Positions 1 to 5,931 of a DNA stretch of 10,860 nucleotides are shown here, piece by piece. This DNA comes from Halieaceae bacterium UBA3479 (GTDB lineage Bacteria > Pseudomonadota > Gammaproteobacteria > Pseudomonadales > Halieaceae): the NCBI GenBank assembly GCA_002377985.1, contig DFQW01000006.1, positions 1 to 10,860 on the forward strand, written 5' to 3'. The position numbers and the translations under genes are program-made. A model generated the notes under the pieces. The model ran no database searches. It saw nothing but the letters and a program-made list of their open reading frames with translations, and was not told the DNA's origin. Each line of letters starts with the position of its first letter. The stretch's first letter is position 1.

Positions 1-803
1 GCTTGATGCGTTCCTCCCTGAGTGGTATTTTGACCATTGACAAAACTGTGGTATTCCTCGCTATACTGGGTTTTACTGTGGGTCAAGGCTATTTCAATAT
101 CCTCTCCACGTAAATGAATTACTGGATACAAGCGATCTTCTTGAGGCATATTGTCCTCTAAGAGGTCTTTCAAGCCATTTTCGCTGAAAAATTTTTCCCC
201 ATTAAAATCAATGGTGAGTCCAGGATTTAAATACACATAATTGCGGAGCATTTTCTCCACATATTCATTCCTGAATTTAAAATTTTTAAAAATCGCCTCG
301 TCTGGAGAGAAGATAACCTTGGTACCCCGGCGTTTTGCACTTTCCTCGGGAGCTGGATCATCAACCAGTTCACCAGATTCAAATCCGGCCGACTTCATTT
401 GACCGTCACGCACTGACTCCACGCGAAAATAACTACTCAAAGCATTTACTGCCTTGGTTCCGACTCCATTAAGCCCCACAGACTTCTTGAAGGCTCGGGT
501 ATCGTATTTACCCCCAGTGTTCATTTTTGAGACCACATCGACGACCTTTCCCAGCGGAATTCCACGACCAAAGTCACGAACACGTACTTCTTTGTCTTTG
601 ATGCGGATTTCAATGGACTTTCCTGCACCCATGACATACTCATCGATACTGTTATCCAAAACCTCCTTTAATAAAATGTAGATACCGTCGTCTGCAGAAG
701 AACCATCCCCTAACTTACCAATATACATTCCAGGACGAAGACGGATGTGCTCTTTCCAGTCGAGCGAGCGAATATTGTCCTCGGTATATTGTGTATTTGA
801 CAT
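1..803 (-). CDS. parE: DNA topoisomerase IV subunit B (ParE), N-terminal part, Bacteroidetes type, cut by window edge
   Basis: This is the ATPase subunit of a type IIA topoisomerase, which decatenates or relaxes DNA together with ParC. An uninterrupted frame of 267 codons runs leftward from the ATG at 803-801 and leaves the window before the TOPRIM domain. The GHKL ATPase parts are visible: [10 protein letters not shown] at 46-55 (catalytic Glu47, Mg-binding Asn51), DFGRGIP at 77-83, the ATP-lid motif [14 protein letters not shown] at 110-123, and the start of the transducer domain with QGGTH at the window edge. The N-terminal run [20 protein letters not shown] and the single-residue change DNGRGIP to DFGRGIP are what I know from Bacteroidetes ParE; proteobacterial ParE and GyrB differ. 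The gene is AT-richer than everything right of 2000. GyrB of the same lineage is the main alternative. No clear Shine-Dalgarno sequence precedes it, which is common in Bacteroidetes. Confidence 0.88.
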   Translation of the reverse strand, partial: MSNTQYTEDNIRSLDWKEHIRLRPGMYIGKLGDGSSADDGIYILLKEVLDNSIDEYVMGAGKSIEIRIKDKEVRVRDFGRGIPLGKVVDVVSKMNTGGKYDTRAFKKSVGLNGVGTKAVNALSSYFRVESVRDGQMKSAGFESGELVDDPAPEESAKRRGTKVIFSPDEAIFKNFKFRNEYVEKMLRNYVYLNPGLTIDFNGEKFFSENGLKDLLEDNMPQEDRLYPVIHLRGEDIEIALTHSKTQYSEEYHSFVNGQNTTQGGTHQ

Positions 804-840
804 GGGCGATTGTTGAGTCGCTAAGATAAAATTCTCAATA

Positions 841-863
841 AAAATGAAAAACCCTGAGGGGTT
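841..863 (-). terminator. Possible second terminator hairpin between ychF and parE
   Basis: On the minus strand AACCC and GGGTT (863-859 and 854-850) form a 5-bp stem with a 4-base loop CTCA, followed by TTTTCATTTT. It lies 40-60 bases downstream of the stronger hairpin at 906-918 and could be a back-up terminator or part of the parE leader. The stem is short and the U-tract is broken, so the call is tentative. Confidence 0.3.
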
Positions 864-894
864 AAAGTAATTAACAATTAGGTCAAATAATTGT

Positions 895-919
895 TAAGAA
901 AAAGAAGGCTTTCAGCCTC
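895..919 (-). terminator. Rho-independent terminator after ychF
   Basis: On the minus strand a 5-bp stem AGGCT/AGCCT (918-914 and 910-906) closes a GAA loop. One G-U pair can extend it, and it is followed by TCTTTTTCTT. It lies about 75 bases past the ychF stop codon and about 90 bases before the parE start, so it is well placed to end the ychF transcript. The stem is short but GC-rich for this AT-rich region and the U-tract is good. Confidence 0.6.
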
Positions 920-990
920 TATATAAAATAGGTGAAACCACAATAAAACATGAGATTTTTGAGGTATTTAATACTCGTTTCAACTCAGGA

Positions 991-2091
991 CTAAACGTTG
1001 AATCTAAAGTGCATAACATCGCCGTCTTTGACTATGTATTCCTTGCCTTCTACACCTAGCTTTCCTGCCTCACGAACTTTGGCCTCGCTACCGTATTGTA
1101 CATAATTCTCATAGGCAATAACCTCGGCACGGATGAATCCTTTTTCAAAATCGGAGTGAATGACTCCAGCTGCCTGAGGGGCAGTCGCACCCACGGGTAT
1201 GGTCCATGCCCGTACTTCTTTTTCACCAGCGGTAAAATAGGTTTGTAATTGCAACAAAGCATAGGCACTGCGTATGAGTTTAGAGGCTCCAGGTTCATCC
1301 AAACCTAAATCATCCAAGAACATTTGACGTTCCTCGTAAGTCTCTAATTCGGTTATATCGGCCTCCGTGGCTACGGCCAGAACCAAAACCTCAGCACCCT
1401 CGGCTTTTGCCAATTCGCGTACTTGATCCACGTATGCATTACCAGTTGCCGCAGAGCCTTCATCTACATTGCAAACATAAAGCACTGGCTTATCAGTAAT
1501 AAATTGTACTGGAGTGATGTATTCCTTGCGCAATTCATCATCGATTTGAACCCCACGAACAGAGATTCCAGAGGACAAAGCAGCCTTTACTTTATTGAGC
1601 ACTTCTTGCTCTTTTTGCGCCTCCTTATTTCCAGTTCTAGCAGCACGATGTACCTTTTCGAGTTTCTTTTCAACTGTTTCGAGATCCTTAAGCTGCAATT
1701 CCATGTCGATAATTTCTTTATCCGCCTCAGGATTAACACGCCCTTCGACATGAACGATATTATCATTATCAAAACAACGCAATACATGCAAGATTGCATC
1801 TGTTTCTCTGATATTGGCCAAAAACTGGTTCCCTAAACCTTCACCTTTACTGGCACCTTTTACAAGTCCTGCAATGTCTACAATCTCAACTGTAGCTGGC
1901 ATGACACGCTGCGGTTTAACTAATTCTTCGAGTTTTATCAGTCGTGGATCGGGCACATTGACCACCCCTACGTTTGGCTCAATGGTACAAAACGGGAAGT
2001 TTTCTGCGTCTATTCCCGCCCGGGTGAGTGCATTGAACAGGGTAGATTTGCCGACGTTGGGCAATCCTACAATGCCACACTGAATTCCCAT
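991..2091 (-). CDS. ychF: Redox-regulated ATPase YchF (OLA1 family), apparently a chimeric gene
   Basis: YchF is a ribosome-associated P-loop NTPase of the Obg group that prefers ATP. The 366-residue length is normal (E. coli 363). Visible motifs are the P-loop GLPNVGKST at 9-17, DIAG at 72-75, and NVDE at 208-211 in place of the G4 motif NKxD, which is the family feature linked to ATP use. A charged, probably coiled-coil segment lies at about 125-170 and a TGS domain from about 283 to the end ([14 protein letters not shown], then [11 protein letters not shown]). Cys35 sits in FPFCTIEPN; a cysteine in this region has been linked to redox control of E. coli YchF. The start is 5 bases from the pth stop codon, as in gammaproteobacterial pth-ychF operons, and residues 1-30 match that group. 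From about residue 41 the text ([41 protein letters not shown]) is Bacteroidetes-like. The reading frame stays intact across the switch. The protein as written probably does not exist in one organism. Confidence 0.93.
   Translation of the reverse strand: MGIQCGIVGLPNVGKSTLFNALTRAGIDAENFPFCTIEPNVGVVNVPDPRLIKLEELVKPQRVMPATVEIVDIAGLVKGASKGEGLGNQFLANIRETDAILHVLRCFDNDNIVHVEGRVNPEADKEIIDMELQLKDLETVEKKLEKVHRAARTGNKEAQKEQEVLNKVKAALSSGISVRGVQIDDELRKEYITPVQFITDKPVLYVCNVDEGSAATGNAYVDQVRELAKAEGAEVLVLAVATEADITELETYEERQMFLDDLGLDEPGASKLIRSAYALLQLQTYFTAGEKEVRAWTIPVGATAPQAAGVIHSDFEKGFIRAEVIAYENYVQYGSEAKVREAGKLGVEGKEYIVKDGDVMHFRFNV
1969..2001. other. Probable chimeric junction inside ychF
   Basis: This interval codes for YchF residues 31-41 ([11 protein letters not shown]), a stretch conserved in nearly all bacteria. 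To its right, the encoded protein, the ribosome-binding site and pth look gammaproteobacterial and GC-rich. To its left, the remainder of ychF and parE look Bacteroidetes-like and AT-richer. Sampled 60-base lines give about 42% GC at 1621-1680 and 63% at 2281-2340. The frame is kept, as expected if two homologous genes were joined at a shared stretch. The exact breakpoint cannot be placed within the conserved block. Confidence 0.75.
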
Positions 2092-2096
2092 GTTGC

Positions 2097-2705
2097 TCAG
2101 TCCTCGTTATCTGGTGGGGATTGATGGTGCTCGCTGTGAAGCGCCGTCATGGCTTTCACCGCATCGCCATCCAGTAGCAGTGGCAGGGCGGCGATGGCAG
2201 ACTTGATGCTAGCGTCAATTGCCACTTGGTCTTCTGCAGAGGCCTTGCTCAGTACCCACGGTGATACCTGTCTGGCAGCGCCCGGATGGCCAATGCCGAT
2301 GCGTAAACGCCAAAAATCCTTGCGGCCGCCCAACGCAGGTATGACGTCTCGCAACCCGTTATGGCCACCGTGTCCACCATCATGTTTGAACCGTGATTCT
2401 CCAGGCGGCACGTCCAGCTCATCGTGGGCAATCAGGATTTCGTCGGGTTCAATCCGGTAGTAATTGGCCATGGCAGCGACGGATCGCCCACTTTCGTTCA
2501 TGAAAGTGCCCGGTACTAGCAGTCGCAGATCGTGTCCAGCGATAAGCCCTCGCGAGGATTCACCCAGGGCATTGCGATCGGCGGAAAGGGTCAGGCTGTA
2601 TTCAGCGGCTAGACGGCGCACAAAAAAGGCACCGGCGTTATGCCGAGTGCCTTCGTATTGTGTGCCGGGATTGCCTAGCCCGACGATGAGTCGGATGGCA
2701 GACAC
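2097..2705 (-). CDS. pth: Peptidyl-tRNA hydrolase
   Basis: Pth cleaves the ester bond between peptide and tRNA in peptidyl-tRNAs dropped from ribosomes, so it recycles tRNA in the cytoplasm. At 202 residues it is close to the usual ~194. The family residues are all visible: Asn12 in GLGNPG, catalytic His22 in GTRHNAG, Asn70 in TFMNESG, Asp95 in AHDELD, and Asn116 in [11 protein letters not shown]. The start codon is GTG at 2705-2703, so the written methionine is a GTG; it puts the IVGLGNPG strand at the normal distance from the N-terminus. Only a weak ribosome-binding site (around GGGCTGATT) precedes it. It lies 13 bases after the rplY stop codon and 5 bases before ychF, the usual rplY-pth-ychF order of Pseudomonas-type genomes. 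The last ~15 residues are polar and probably disordered. Confidence 0.97.
   Translation of the reverse strand: MSAIRLIVGLGNPGTQYEGTRHNAGAFFVRRLAAEYSLTLSADRNALGESSRGLIAGHDLRLLVPGTFMNESGRSVAAMANYYRIEPDEILIAHDELDVPPGESRFKHDGGHGGHNGLRDVIPALGGRKDFWRLRIGIGHPGAARQVSPWVLSKASAEDQVAIDASIKSAIAALPLLLDGDAVKAMTALHSEHHQSPPDNED
2101..2105 (-). promoter_or_regulatory. ychF ribosome-binding site inside the end of pth
   Basis: The minus strand reads GAGGA just before the pth TGA stop codon, nine bases from the ychF ATG. It supports the ychF start at 2091 and suggests translational coupling to pth. It belongs to the gammaproteobacterial side of the junction. Confidence 0.65.
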
Positions 2706-2718
2706 GGTTTAATCAGCC

Positions 2719-3393
2719 CTAGCCATCGGCTCCGGTATCGTCAGATTCCGCGGCATCTTCCTCGGCACTGCCGTCGTCTGCTGCCTCATCACCAGCAGCC
2801 TCCTTGGTGCCGCGGGGTGCGATGATCGAAGCAATTGCGAGGTCATGATCCTCACCCAACTCAAGGGCGGTCGAGGTGACGCCAGCTGGGAGGGAGATAT
2901 CCGACAAATGAACGATTTGACCCAGCTCAACTGCCAGCATGTCGACTTCGATGTACTCGGGAAGATCTTTTGGCAAGCACTGCACCTCAATATCCGTTGC
3001 TTGCTTCTGAATCATTCCACCGCCAAGTTTGACACCGGCGCACTGCTCTTCGTTGACGAAGTGCAAAGGCACATTCACTTTAATAACCTGATCCATGCGC
3101 ACGCGAAGGAAATCTGCGTGCATGGGGAACCCCTTGGCGGGGTGACGCTGTATGTCCTTGATAATGGCGCTGTACTTATCTCCCCCAACCTGCACCTCAA
3201 GAATGGAGCTGAAACACGCTTCGTTTTCGAGCATGTGTTCAAAATCCTTGCGAATCAGAGTTAGGCTTTGGGCGGGTTGATCGCCTCCATAAATGACGGC
3301 GGGAATTTTTCCCTCAAGACGACGCAGGCGGCGGCTCGCACCTTTCCCTTCGTCGGCTCGCGCCTCTGCAACTACAATAAAAGCATCAGACAT
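2719..3393 (-). CDS. rplY: 50S ribosomal protein bL25, long TL5/Ctc form
   Basis: bL25 binds 5S rRNA in the central protuberance of the large ribosomal subunit. At 224 residues this is the two-domain Ctc/TL5 form; the E. coli form is only 94. Residues about 4-95 are the L25 RNA-binding domain (GKGASRRLRRLEGKIPAVIYGG at 17-38 shown by its key parts GKGASRRLR and IPAVIYG; then IIKDIQRHPAKGFPMHADF at 77-95). Residues about 100-193 are the C-terminal beta domain (KVNVPLHF, GGGMIQKQATDIEVQCLPKDLP, with the conserved CLPKDLPE core at 139-146). The last ~28 residues are an acidic Ala/Asp/Glu tail, common in proteobacterial long forms and probably disordered. The ATG follows a clear AAGGAG. It sits 67 bases after prs and 13 before pth, the normal order. 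Confidence 0.96.
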   Translation of the reverse strand: MSDAFIVVAEARADEGKGASRRLRRLEGKIPAVIYGGDQPAQSLTLIRKDFEHMLENEACFSSILEVQVGGDKYSAIIKDIQRHPAKGFPMHADFLRVRMDQVIKVNVPLHFVNEEQCAGVKLGGGMIQKQATDIEVQCLPKDLPEYIEVDMLAVELGQIVHLSDISLPAGVTSTALELGEDHDLAIASIIAPRGTKEAAGDEAADDGSAEEDAAESDDTGADG

Positions 3394-3400
3394 TGTCCTG

Positions 3401-3406
3401 CTCCTT
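3401..3406 (-). promoter_or_regulatory. rplY ribosome-binding site
   Basis: AAGGAG on the minus strand, seven bases before the rplY ATG. It is the strongest Shine-Dalgarno sequence in the window and fits a highly translated ribosomal protein. Confidence 0.75.
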
Positions 3407-3450
3407 TGCTAACACCACTTTGTCTGCGACCGACGCCGTGATGGGTGGGT

Positions 3451-3481
3451 AAAACACTGTTCAGGAAAGATCAAACAGTGC
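3451..3481 (-). terminator. Hairpin over the prs stop codon, possible terminator or attenuator
   Basis: A perfect 7-bp inverted repeat, CACTGTT and AACAGTG (minus strand 3480-3474 and 3461-3455), has a 12-base loop and is followed by TTTT. One G-U pair can extend the stem. The prs TGA stop (3463-3461) lies at the base of the right arm, so a terminating ribosome would cover the hairpin. It could partly end transcription between prs and rplY or protect the prs 3' end. The stem is only moderately GC-rich, so full termination is doubtful. Confidence 0.4.
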
Positions 3482-4414
3482 GCTAATTGATTCTTCGTTG
3501 CTCACTCGACGGATCGACTCCGCCAGGAGGTCAGCAATCGTGAGCTGGCGAATTTTTCCAATTGCCAATGCTTCCGGTGACAGCGGAATAGTATCTGTCA
3601 CCACTAACTCGTCGAGCTGAGAATTCTTGATATTGTCCAGTGCTTTCCCCGACAAAACGGCATGCGTGCAGTAGGACACCACTTTTACCGCACCTCGCTT
3701 TTTCAGCGCATTGGCTGCGGTACAAAGCGTACCGGCCGTGTCCACCATATCATCGACCAAGATGGCGGTTCGGCCGTCCACTTCGCCAATCAGGTTCATT
3801 ACTTCCGCTTCGTTGGCTCTGGGGCGACGTTTGTCGATGATCGCCAAGTCGGCATCATTCAACTGTTTAGCGATTGCGCGTGCTCTGACTACACCACCGA
3901 TATCGGGCGAGACGACAATCACATTCTCGTGATTACAGCGGGCGATATCGGCGTTCAAAATAGACGACGCATACACATTGTCTACCGGCACAGTGAAGAA
4001 GCCCTGTATCTGTTCGGCATGCAAGTCGACCGTCAATACTCGATCTACGCCGACGCCAACCATGGTATCGGCAACCACTTTCGCGGAGATGGGTACGCGA
4101 GCGGAACGCACACGACGGTCCTGCCTCGCGTAACCGAAATAGGGGACAACCGCAGTGATCCTTCCAGCGGATGCCCGGCGTAAGGCGTCGATGATAAGGA
4201 GCAGCTCGATAATGTTGTCGTTGGTGGGTTGGCAGGTACTTTGCAAAACGAACACGTCTTTGCCGCGGACATTTTCATTGAGTTCTACCGTGATTTCGCC
4301 ATCAGAAAACTTGCTGACAGCCGCATTCCCCAGCGCCAGATAAAGCCGGTCCGCAACTTTGCGAGCGAGTGCGGGGTTGGCATTGCCCGTAAAGACCATC
4401 ATTTTCGATGACAT
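3461..4414 (-). CDS. prs: Ribose-phosphate pyrophosphokinase (PRPP synthase, class I)
   Basis: Prs transfers pyrophosphate from ATP to ribose 5-phosphate, giving PRPP for purine, pyrimidine, histidine, tryptophan and NAD synthesis. The 317-residue length is normal (E. coli 315). Visible sites are FSDGE at 36-40, [14 protein letters not shown] at 47-60, the flexible-loop region [18 protein letters not shown] at 95-112, [11 protein letters not shown] at 130-140 with metal-binding His132, [15 protein letters not shown] at 169-183, catalytic Lys195 in DKRRP, and the ribose-phosphate loop DDMVDTAGT at 221-229. The ending [13 protein letters not shown] is also typical. The start at 4414 follows TGAGGT at seven bases. 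It lies 24 bases after tRNA-Gln, so the prs message is probably made from the ispE transcript by removal of the tRNA, unless a promoter lies further upstream. Confidence 0.98.
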   Translation of the reverse strand: MSSKMMVFTGNANPALARKVADRLYLALGNAAVSKFSDGEITVELNENVRGKDVFVLQSTCQPTNDNIIELLLIIDALRRASAGRITAVVPYFGYARQDRRVRSARVPISAKVVADTMVGVGVDRVLTVDLHAEQIQGFFTVPVDNVYASSILNADIARCNHENVIVVSPDIGGVVRARAIAKQLNDADLAIIDKRRPRANEAEVMNLIGEVDGRTAILVDDMVDTAGTLCTAANALKKRGAVKVVSYCTHAVLSGKALDNIKNSQLDELVVTDTIPLSPEALAIGKIRQLTIADLLAESIRRVSNEESISALFDLS

Positions 4415-4421
4415 GCGCTTT

Positions 4422-4427
4422 ACCTCA
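4422..4427 (-). promoter_or_regulatory. prs ribosome-binding site
   Basis: TGAGGT on the minus strand, seven bases before the ATG at 4414. It falls within the 24 bases between the tRNA 3' end and prs, so cutting at the tRNA 3' end would leave a very short leader that still carries it. Confidence 0.55.
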
Positions 4428-4438
4428 CGCGGGTTGAT

Positions 4439-4513
4439 TGGCTGGGGCGGGAGGATTCGAACCTCCGAATGGCGGGATCAAAACCCGCTGCCTTGCCACT
4501 TGGCGACGCCCCA
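4439..4513 (-). tRNA. tRNA-Gln (anticodon TTG)
   Basis: A 75-base tRNA with encoded CCA. The acceptor arms TGGGGCG and CGCCCCA pair over seven positions, with discriminator G before CCA. The anticodon stem GCGGG/CCCGC encloses the loop TTTTGAT with anticodon TTG. The T arm GGAGG/CCTCC encloses TTCGAAT. The weak first pair (T-A) is typical of tRNA-Gln. It lies 12 bases after ispE and 24 before prs, the same place as in Pseudomonas, and is probably excised from the polycistronic RNA. Confidence 0.97.
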
Positions 4514-4525
4514 ATAAAAAACGTT

Positions 4526-5356
4526 TTACTCTACTTCTACCATCTCAGGGCGGTGGTCTATGCCTTCGGCCACCACGACTGGCAGATTAACGGGAGCTCT
4601 CGCTGCGATTTGGCGCGCCTCCGCTTCGGTCTCGAAGGCGGCAAAAACGCAGGCACCGCTGCCCGTCATCCGAGCATGGGGGGCTTCACTCACCAACCAT
4701 TCCCACGCCCGCTGTATTTCGGGATATAACGCCATCGCAACACCTTGCAAATCGTTGCGCGTCGTCCCCGAAAAAAAGGCCTGCACTGTAATGGGAGCAG
4801 TGTTACGTGTCAATTCAGGATGGCTGAAGATTTTGGCAGTACTTGCCTCGCACCGGGGTTGCGCAATCAGGTACCAGCGCTTGGGCAAGGCCATTGGTGA
4901 AAGTGCGTCGCCCGCGCCCTCTGCCCAGGCGCTCTGACCCAGCAAAAATACCCCAACATCGGCGCCCAGCGGTATTCCCATCGCCATCAGCTGGTCTTGA
5001 TCTAGGCCGAGTTGCCAGAGGCGATTGAGTGCGATGAGCGTCGTCGCCGCATTGGAGCTGCCACCGCCCAATCCGCCGCCACGGGGGATCCGCTTGCGTA
5101 CATGGATACGGGCACCTTTGCTGGTTTGTCCCAGCGCCGCAGCGGCTCGTAGAATCAGGTTCTCGGCCGCGGGAAGATCATCCGTATCGCCTGACAGTTC
5201 CACCCCGGAGCTTGCTCTGACCTCGAAGGTCATTTCGTCACCCCAGTTCAGCAACTGGAACAGGGTTTGCAGCGTGTGGTACCCGTCTTCACGACGTCCG
5301 GTCACATGAAGGAAGAGGTTGAGCTTGGCGGGCGAGCAGGCGCGGAGCATTTTCAT
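4526..5356 (-). CDS. ispE: 4-diphosphocytidyl-2-C-methyl-D-erythritol kinase
   Basis: IspE phosphorylates CDP-methylerythritol with ATP, the fourth step of the non-mevalonate (MEP) pathway to isoprenoid precursors. It is a GHMP kinase of 276 residues (E. coli 283). Visible motifs are PAKLNLFLHVTGRREDGYH at 9-27 with catalytic Lys11, the ATP loop PRGGGLGGGSSNAA at 91-104, LGADVGVF at 130-137 with catalytic Asp133, and MTGSGACVFAAF near the C-terminus. The usual GADVPVF reads GADVGVF here, a substitution next to the catalytic Asp that I would not expect to stop activity. The ATG overlaps the lolB TAA by one base (TAATG), so translation is probably coupled. A start at Met3 is possible but less well placed. 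The lolB-ispE-tRNA-Gln-prs order is standard in Gammaproteobacteria. Confidence 0.97.
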   Translation of the reverse strand: MKMLRACSPAKLNLFLHVTGRREDGYHTLQTLFQLLNWGDEMTFEVRASSGVELSGDTDDLPAAENLILRAAAALGQTSKGARIHVRKRIPRGGGLGGGSSNAATTLIALNRLWQLGLDQDQLMAMGIPLGADVGVFLLGQSAWAEGAGDALSPMALPKRWYLIAQPRCEASTAKIFSHPELTRNTAPITVQAFFSGTTRNDLQGVAMALYPEIQRAWEWLVSEAPHARMTGSGACVFAAFETEAEARQIAARAPVNLPVVVAEGIDHRPEMVEVE

Positions 5357-5931
5357 TATTGCGCACCGATGTCCCAGGTAGAGACCCGGATTTTTACCGA
5401 GTACCCCTCGCCCACAACGGTCATCTGCTCAGGTAGCGTCCAGGGAGACACCGTCTGCCAGCTCAGCACCTCTATCTGCCCATGCTCCGGGTTACCGGGG
5501 TAACCCAGTAACCACTGGCCGATGATATCCGGTTGGTCTCTAGCCAGCAGATGCAGTGGCGGTGCCAGCGTCGCGATATCTGACAGGGGGCGGATCTCCT
5601 CGCCATCCCGCCAAATGAGCTTTGCACCTTCGCGCTCCAGCACGATTCGATTCATCGAGAAGGGTCCCGTCACGGTAACGGTATCTCGGGTGAGATCGTG
5701 TCGCTGCCAGCGGAACCGCGCGGTGTGGGTTTCTTCCCCCTCAGTTATCGCCATTTTACCGCTGGCTGTCCAGGGGCTGAGATTTGCCGGTGCCCTCGTC
5801 AATGAGGAAGAATCTTCAGTTTTGTCGGGGTAGGGGGCCACGCAACCCAAGGGCGACATGATGCAGAGCATCAGGAGCAGGCGCTTGAGTTTTGACTCGA
5901 TGCATGGATTTCTCGCCAGCCGGGAGTTCAT
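5356..5931 (-). CDS. lolB: Outer-membrane lipoprotein LolB
   Basis: LolB is the outer-membrane receptor that takes lipoproteins from the periplasmic carrier LolA and inserts them into the outer membrane. The protein has 191 residues (E. coli 207). A basic N-terminus and a hydrophobic run at about 15-29 (KLKRLLLMLCIMSPLG) lead to Cys30, the likely lipidated residue. The lipobox SPLGC is off consensus because it has Pro at -3. Residue +2 is Val, compatible with the outer membrane. Family parts are WTASGKMAI at 54-62, the ARFRW strand at 71-75, GPF at 89-91 where the E. coli loop has its exposed hydrophobic residue, WLLGYPG at 140-146, and KIRVSTWDI at the end. Sequence identity to E. coli LolB looks low, so the call rests on these motifs and on its place between the TPR gene and ispE. 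Its ATG overlaps the TPR gene stop by four bases (ATGA). Confidence 0.9.
   Translation of the reverse strand: MNSRLARNPCIESKLKRLLLMLCIMSPLGCVAPYPDKTEDSSSLTRAPANLSPWTASGKMAITEGEETHTARFRWQRHDLTRDTVTVTGPFSMNRIVLEREGAKLIWRDGEEIRPLSDIATLAPPLHLLARDQPDIIGQWLLGYPGNPEHGQIEVLSWQTVSPWTLPEQMTVVGEGYSVKIRVSTWDIGAQ

Noticed and set aside
454..681. 75-codon plus-strand open frame over parE
   Set aside because: The minus frame encodes an unbroken GHKL ATPase domain over the same bases.
821..828. TATCTTAG upstream of parE as a Bacteroidetes -7 box (TAnnTTTG)
   Set aside because: One base is off, and no TTG element sits at the expected distance upstream; in AT-rich sequence such matches are frequent.
1423..1836. 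137-codon plus-strand open frame over ychF
   Set aside because: It is antisense to conserved YchF segments, rich in Ile/Phe/Ser from the AT-rich complement, and has no family features.
2845..3264. 139-codon plus-strand open frame opposite rplY
   Set aside because: rplY has full family motifs and a strong ribosome-binding site; the antisense frame has neither.
3662..4183. 173-codon plus-strand open frame opposite prs
   Set aside because: It lies wholly antisense to a perfectly conserved prs, shows no recognisable motif, and is explained by the GC-rich codon pattern of the real gene.
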